Assembly (NCBI GenBank): GCA_001574975.1
Contig: KQ965743.1
Span: 495,660 to 559,659 of the forward strand
Direction of reading: 5' to 3'
Source: Gonapodya prolifera JEL478
Lineage: Eukaryota > Monoblepharomycota > Monoblepharidomycetes > Monoblepharidales > Gonapodyaceae
Length of the DNA stretch: 64,000 bases
Position numbers and translations under genes: made by a program. The notes under the pieces are model-generated. The model was not told the origin of the DNA. It searched no databases and was given only the letters and a program-made list of their open reading frames with translations. Below, piece after piece: positions 60,901-64,000 of this stretch; the first letter of the stretch is position 1; each line of letters starts with the position of its first letter.

Positions 60901-63900
60901 TATCTTCCGTGGGTCGAATGTCATCCGAACAAGTCACAGAATCTCTCGCACTTGCTGGGGAAGTGGTGATGGGACTTCCGAAAGGTTAGAGCAGCGTTCA
61001 TTTAGCTGATACTGCGTTTTGCTCAAACATAAATTCTCTTTAGTGGGTATATGGGCGTTGGATGATGTCGCCCAAGAGATGCAACCGCAGGGCCCGTCCA
61101 CGGAAACTCTGGATACATCTGAGCCAACAGATGGATCAACGAGCAATAGGACACCAGTAGGGGAGAGTCAAGTGGGAGGCAAATCAACCTTACGTGAGGA
61201 TGTGGAAATGAAGAACGCGGAGTCAGCTCACACAGCGACCGAAGGCGTTATAGTCGAACCTGACATTGATAAAGAACCCCAGAAAGAGATCCAACACGGT
61301 GAAGAGGGATTGGGGACGAAAGTGGATGATGGTGATGAAGACGACGATTATGAGGATGAGCCTGAAGAGGAAAACGTGGAGGCTGCCAACGATCCCGCGG
61401 GAATTGGAAGACGCGGTGCAGGTCCTGTGTCGCTTAGTGTCGCTGAACAGATCAGTATCCGCGACAAAACGCTTTTCGGGCTGTATCAAAATGATCCGTC
61501 AGCTCTGACCACGTACAGCGCTGACTTGATTCCGATTCTTATTGAAGTACATGCCGCTACCGCTCAACAAAGCATTCGCCGGTTGTGTGTACAAATCTTG
61601 CTGAAGTTCCTTTGGTGGTGTGGGAAAGTATCTGGAGCCAAAGGTCTCAACAATGTGTTGCAACGATCCAAAACTGTTGGAGCGTTCCTCTCAAACTTGA
61701 TTGGTGTCGGCCGAGACCTTGCGTTTACTTCACCTACCCAGCCACAAACTGGGAAGCATCAATCGCAATCTTCAGCTGATCAGAGACGCCTGGAAGCACT
61801 TTCTAGTCTCTTAGCTGGATTGCAGGGTGTTATCATAGTTATGGAGAATGGTCCAACGGAGTATCGCCAGAGTTTCGTGAGAGAAGGCGTCGTGTTCGAG
61901 GTTTTAAAAGTGCACGAAGCAGTTGAAAAGAGGCTGGAAAAATCCTTGATCCCAAACGAGAGCGATTCCGATTCTTCGCCAAAGGAGGAGCTGAAAATTA
62001 TTGTTGATCCACCGGCGCCTGTAAAGTCTGACGATCCATTGATAGCTTCGAAACGCGACGATAAGAATGAAATACAGCGTGCAGGAGATCATTCCCCGGA
62101 TGTTGATATGGTCGATGGAAATGACGAGAAGGCTAGTTCTGCAGATTCTCCACGGCGCTCTGCGCGTCTCAAGGGAAAAGAGAAGTCTTCGTCAGGACCT
62201 GGAACCGAAAGCACACATGCTGATAGCACTATTCCTGCTCCCCCTACCGCCACAACCTCGACGATGACTTCTGCTATCGATGGTGTCGAGGCAAAACTGC
62301 AAGAAGCAAGTGACCCCATGCTTCGTCTATTGGATCGTCTGAGTGGCTCAGGTGCAAGATCAGATGGTGCTTCTGCTACAGCCAACAAGGCCTTCAACTC
62401 TTCACACAGGCTGCAATCAGTTTCAATGGTGTTGGCCATGAATGGCGAACGCTACCCAGAGTCCAGCGTTCAAAGTCAAATCTTCAATATTTGTACCAAA
62501 ATTCTGAGCTTCTACAGCACTGAAGCGAAATCCGGCGAAGGCGATATATTGATGGATCTGAAAGCACTAAATGGAGCACTGTACATGGATTCTCGATGGA
62601 AACCCCTTCAAGAAGACGCGAATGATCCAGCGAGAGTGCGAATATTGACACAGCTTGCGAAGCTTTTTGCAGGAACGGTGGTGGGAGAAGCTGGTCGAGG
62701 CGTCACAACATTCGAGCTGGCAGAAAGCAAGATCGTAGAAGCTCTTTCATCTTACCTCCAGACTACTATCGACTCAGATGCCGCCCATTCCAATTGGTTG
62801 TCAGGTATCACTCAACCACCTCACATTTCTGAACGCATCAAAGCCTTCATTTATGTGTTCATGAACGGTCCGAAACCATATCCCCTTGCCGATGATCGTC
62901 TATCGCATGTACCTGATGCGTTCCGAAGTTTGGTGAAGCGCCTTCACTCATTGGTTTCTCGAACTGAAAAGTTCGATGTTGCGACCGCGTTCACTGGTAG
63001 TGGATTGGGCAATACTCTCAGCTCGTTGTATGAGGGGATGCTTTCTTCCCTTGGCTCTGTCCAGAGCCCTGCCCTGCAGCTTGCGAAGCAGATCAAAATT
63101 CGTATAATGGCCGAAGAACCGCAAAATGTGCCCAAAGGCTATCAAAGTTTAATGATCAGCATCCATGCTGTTGCGACGTTTCGCTCGTTGGAGGAGTACT
63201 TGAAACCGAAAGTGGGGGATATTGATTTTGGGAAACAGTCCCCACTCTCTGGAGGTAACATACCGGAAAAAACAGCGACCGCAAGCAGCTGCGGTCTGCC
63301 GGTCGAAGTCAACAAGGCAGACACCGTGATGGACTCCACTATTCAACATACCCCTGCCCCGGCGGAAGAGTCAGAAAGCGCGGATCACAACATACGAAGT
63401 GAAGCCATGGATATAGATAGCGGTGAGGAGGTACTGAAGCTGAGTACTGCAAAAGGAGAAGTCGAGGAAACGGGAGAAGACGATGATCCCAACGAGTCAC
63501 CTGAGAGTGAAGAAAGTGATGAAGAATTAGAGGAGCACCCTGACCAGGAGGATCCCGATGAAGACGGATACAGTGATGAGGAAGGAGAGGTGAGTGTATT
63601 TGAATAGGATAGTCTCATTGCTTCAGCATAATGATGTTTTGGGTTCAGGCCATGGATATGAGTGACCTTCTGATTCATGCAGAGGAGGAACTGAGAAAGC
63701 ACCGCTCAACGAAAAAACGCAAGAATGGGAAGGCCCCGGAAGCTCTTAGCGCTGATGACAGTGCCAAAGAACAAGCGCCACCAACAGCTCTTGATTCCGA
63801 CGAAGTTGTGGATATCGGTGACAAAGATGATAAAGAACCGCTAACACCGGCGTCTAGCGCTCCGACAGATGCGCCGATGTCCGATATTGTAAAAGGTGAA

Positions 63901-64000
63901 GTGGTGGAGCCCACACAAGGCAACTCGGGCTCTTTAGGCGTCGCCCCACCGCTTCGTGGAAAGGAACCCGCAAGCAATGTTGGCTCCGCCACGGATGCTT
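57902..64000 (+). CDS. TRIP12: TRIP12/UFD4-type HECT ubiquitin ligase, N-terminal part, partial
   Basis: Eight exons so far: 57902-58257, 58388-58489, 58614-59644, 59706-59930, 59993-60528, 60597-60984, 61044-63589 and 63649-64000, running off the right edge (about 1,845 aa). A Ser/Thr/Pro-rich disordered N-terminus (MSSHRSRSSHGNSQG) leads to armadillo repeats with family signs: LACRCLSNLIEALPSSTSH, PALVSKLREVEFIDLAEQV, FVPLLRLLANVSRGSATFAY and LALAGEVVMGLP. Long acidic and Glu-rich parts follow (GDEDDDYEDEPEEENVE and similar), then more helical repeats. The HECT domain lies beyond the window. TRIP12/UFD4 builds ubiquitin chains in the ubiquitin-fusion-degradation path. A 19-codon insertion after the first armadillo exon is not typical. 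Confidence 0.82.

Overview
This window is nuclear DNA from an intron-rich fungus. Genes are split by short introns, mostly 50-110 nt with GT..AG ends. The content is fungal: a Crh-type GH16 wall transglycosylase, an OPT peptide transporter, a GATA factor and an M60 peptidase. Several genes point to an early-diverging, zoospore-forming lineage (chytrid-like) rather than Dikarya: a CEP78-type centrosomal protein, a five-LIM PINCH adaptor, a methionine synthase reductase (the partner of B12-dependent methionine synthase) and an SHPRH-type ubiquitin ligase. The lineage is inferred from gene content only. No rRNA, tRNA, CRISPR array or recognisable transposon was found. All exon maps were made by hand: splice sites were placed so that reading frame, intron phase and family alignment agree.

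Layout. 0-14 kb: voltage-gated cation channel (-, cut by the left edge), GATA factor (+), methionine synthase reductase (+), GPATCH11-like protein (+), GH16 Crh-type enzyme (-), a 2.9-kb gene-poor stretch, and a MAPEG protein (+). 14-33 kb: CEP78-like protein (+); then a minus-strand run of universal stress protein, small membrane protein, monoacylglycerol-lipase-like hydrolase and complex I NDUFS8; then mitochondrial Hsp70 (+) and the 17-exon SHPRH-like helicase/ligase (+). 33-47 kb: small membrane protein (+), AIFM3-like Rieske oxidoreductase (+), a Ser/Pro-rich ORF and ERCC1 (+), OPT transporter (+), crotonase (+), membrane-anchored M60 peptidase (-). 47-64 kb: AIF2/FSP1-like oxidoreductase (-, interrupted by an assembly gap), MTFP1-like protein (-), a repeat-bearing stretch, PLAC8 protein (-), UBE2H-type E2 (-), capping protein alpha (-), PINCH (+), and the start of a TRIP12/UFD4-type HECT ligase (+, cut by the right edge).

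Themes. Mitochondrial genes are frequent (NDUFS8, Hsp70, MTFP1, two AIF-family flavoproteins). Three ubiquitin-pathway genes (SHPRH-like, UBE2H, TRIP12-like) and two actin/adhesion genes are present. The actin pair, capping protein alpha and PINCH, is head-to-head with only 97 bp between start codons. Very small coding exons (5, 10 and 15 nt) occur in two genes. The sequence has one 201-nt N gap and one single-N join flanked by an exact 95-bp duplication, which looks like an assembly error inside a real gene.
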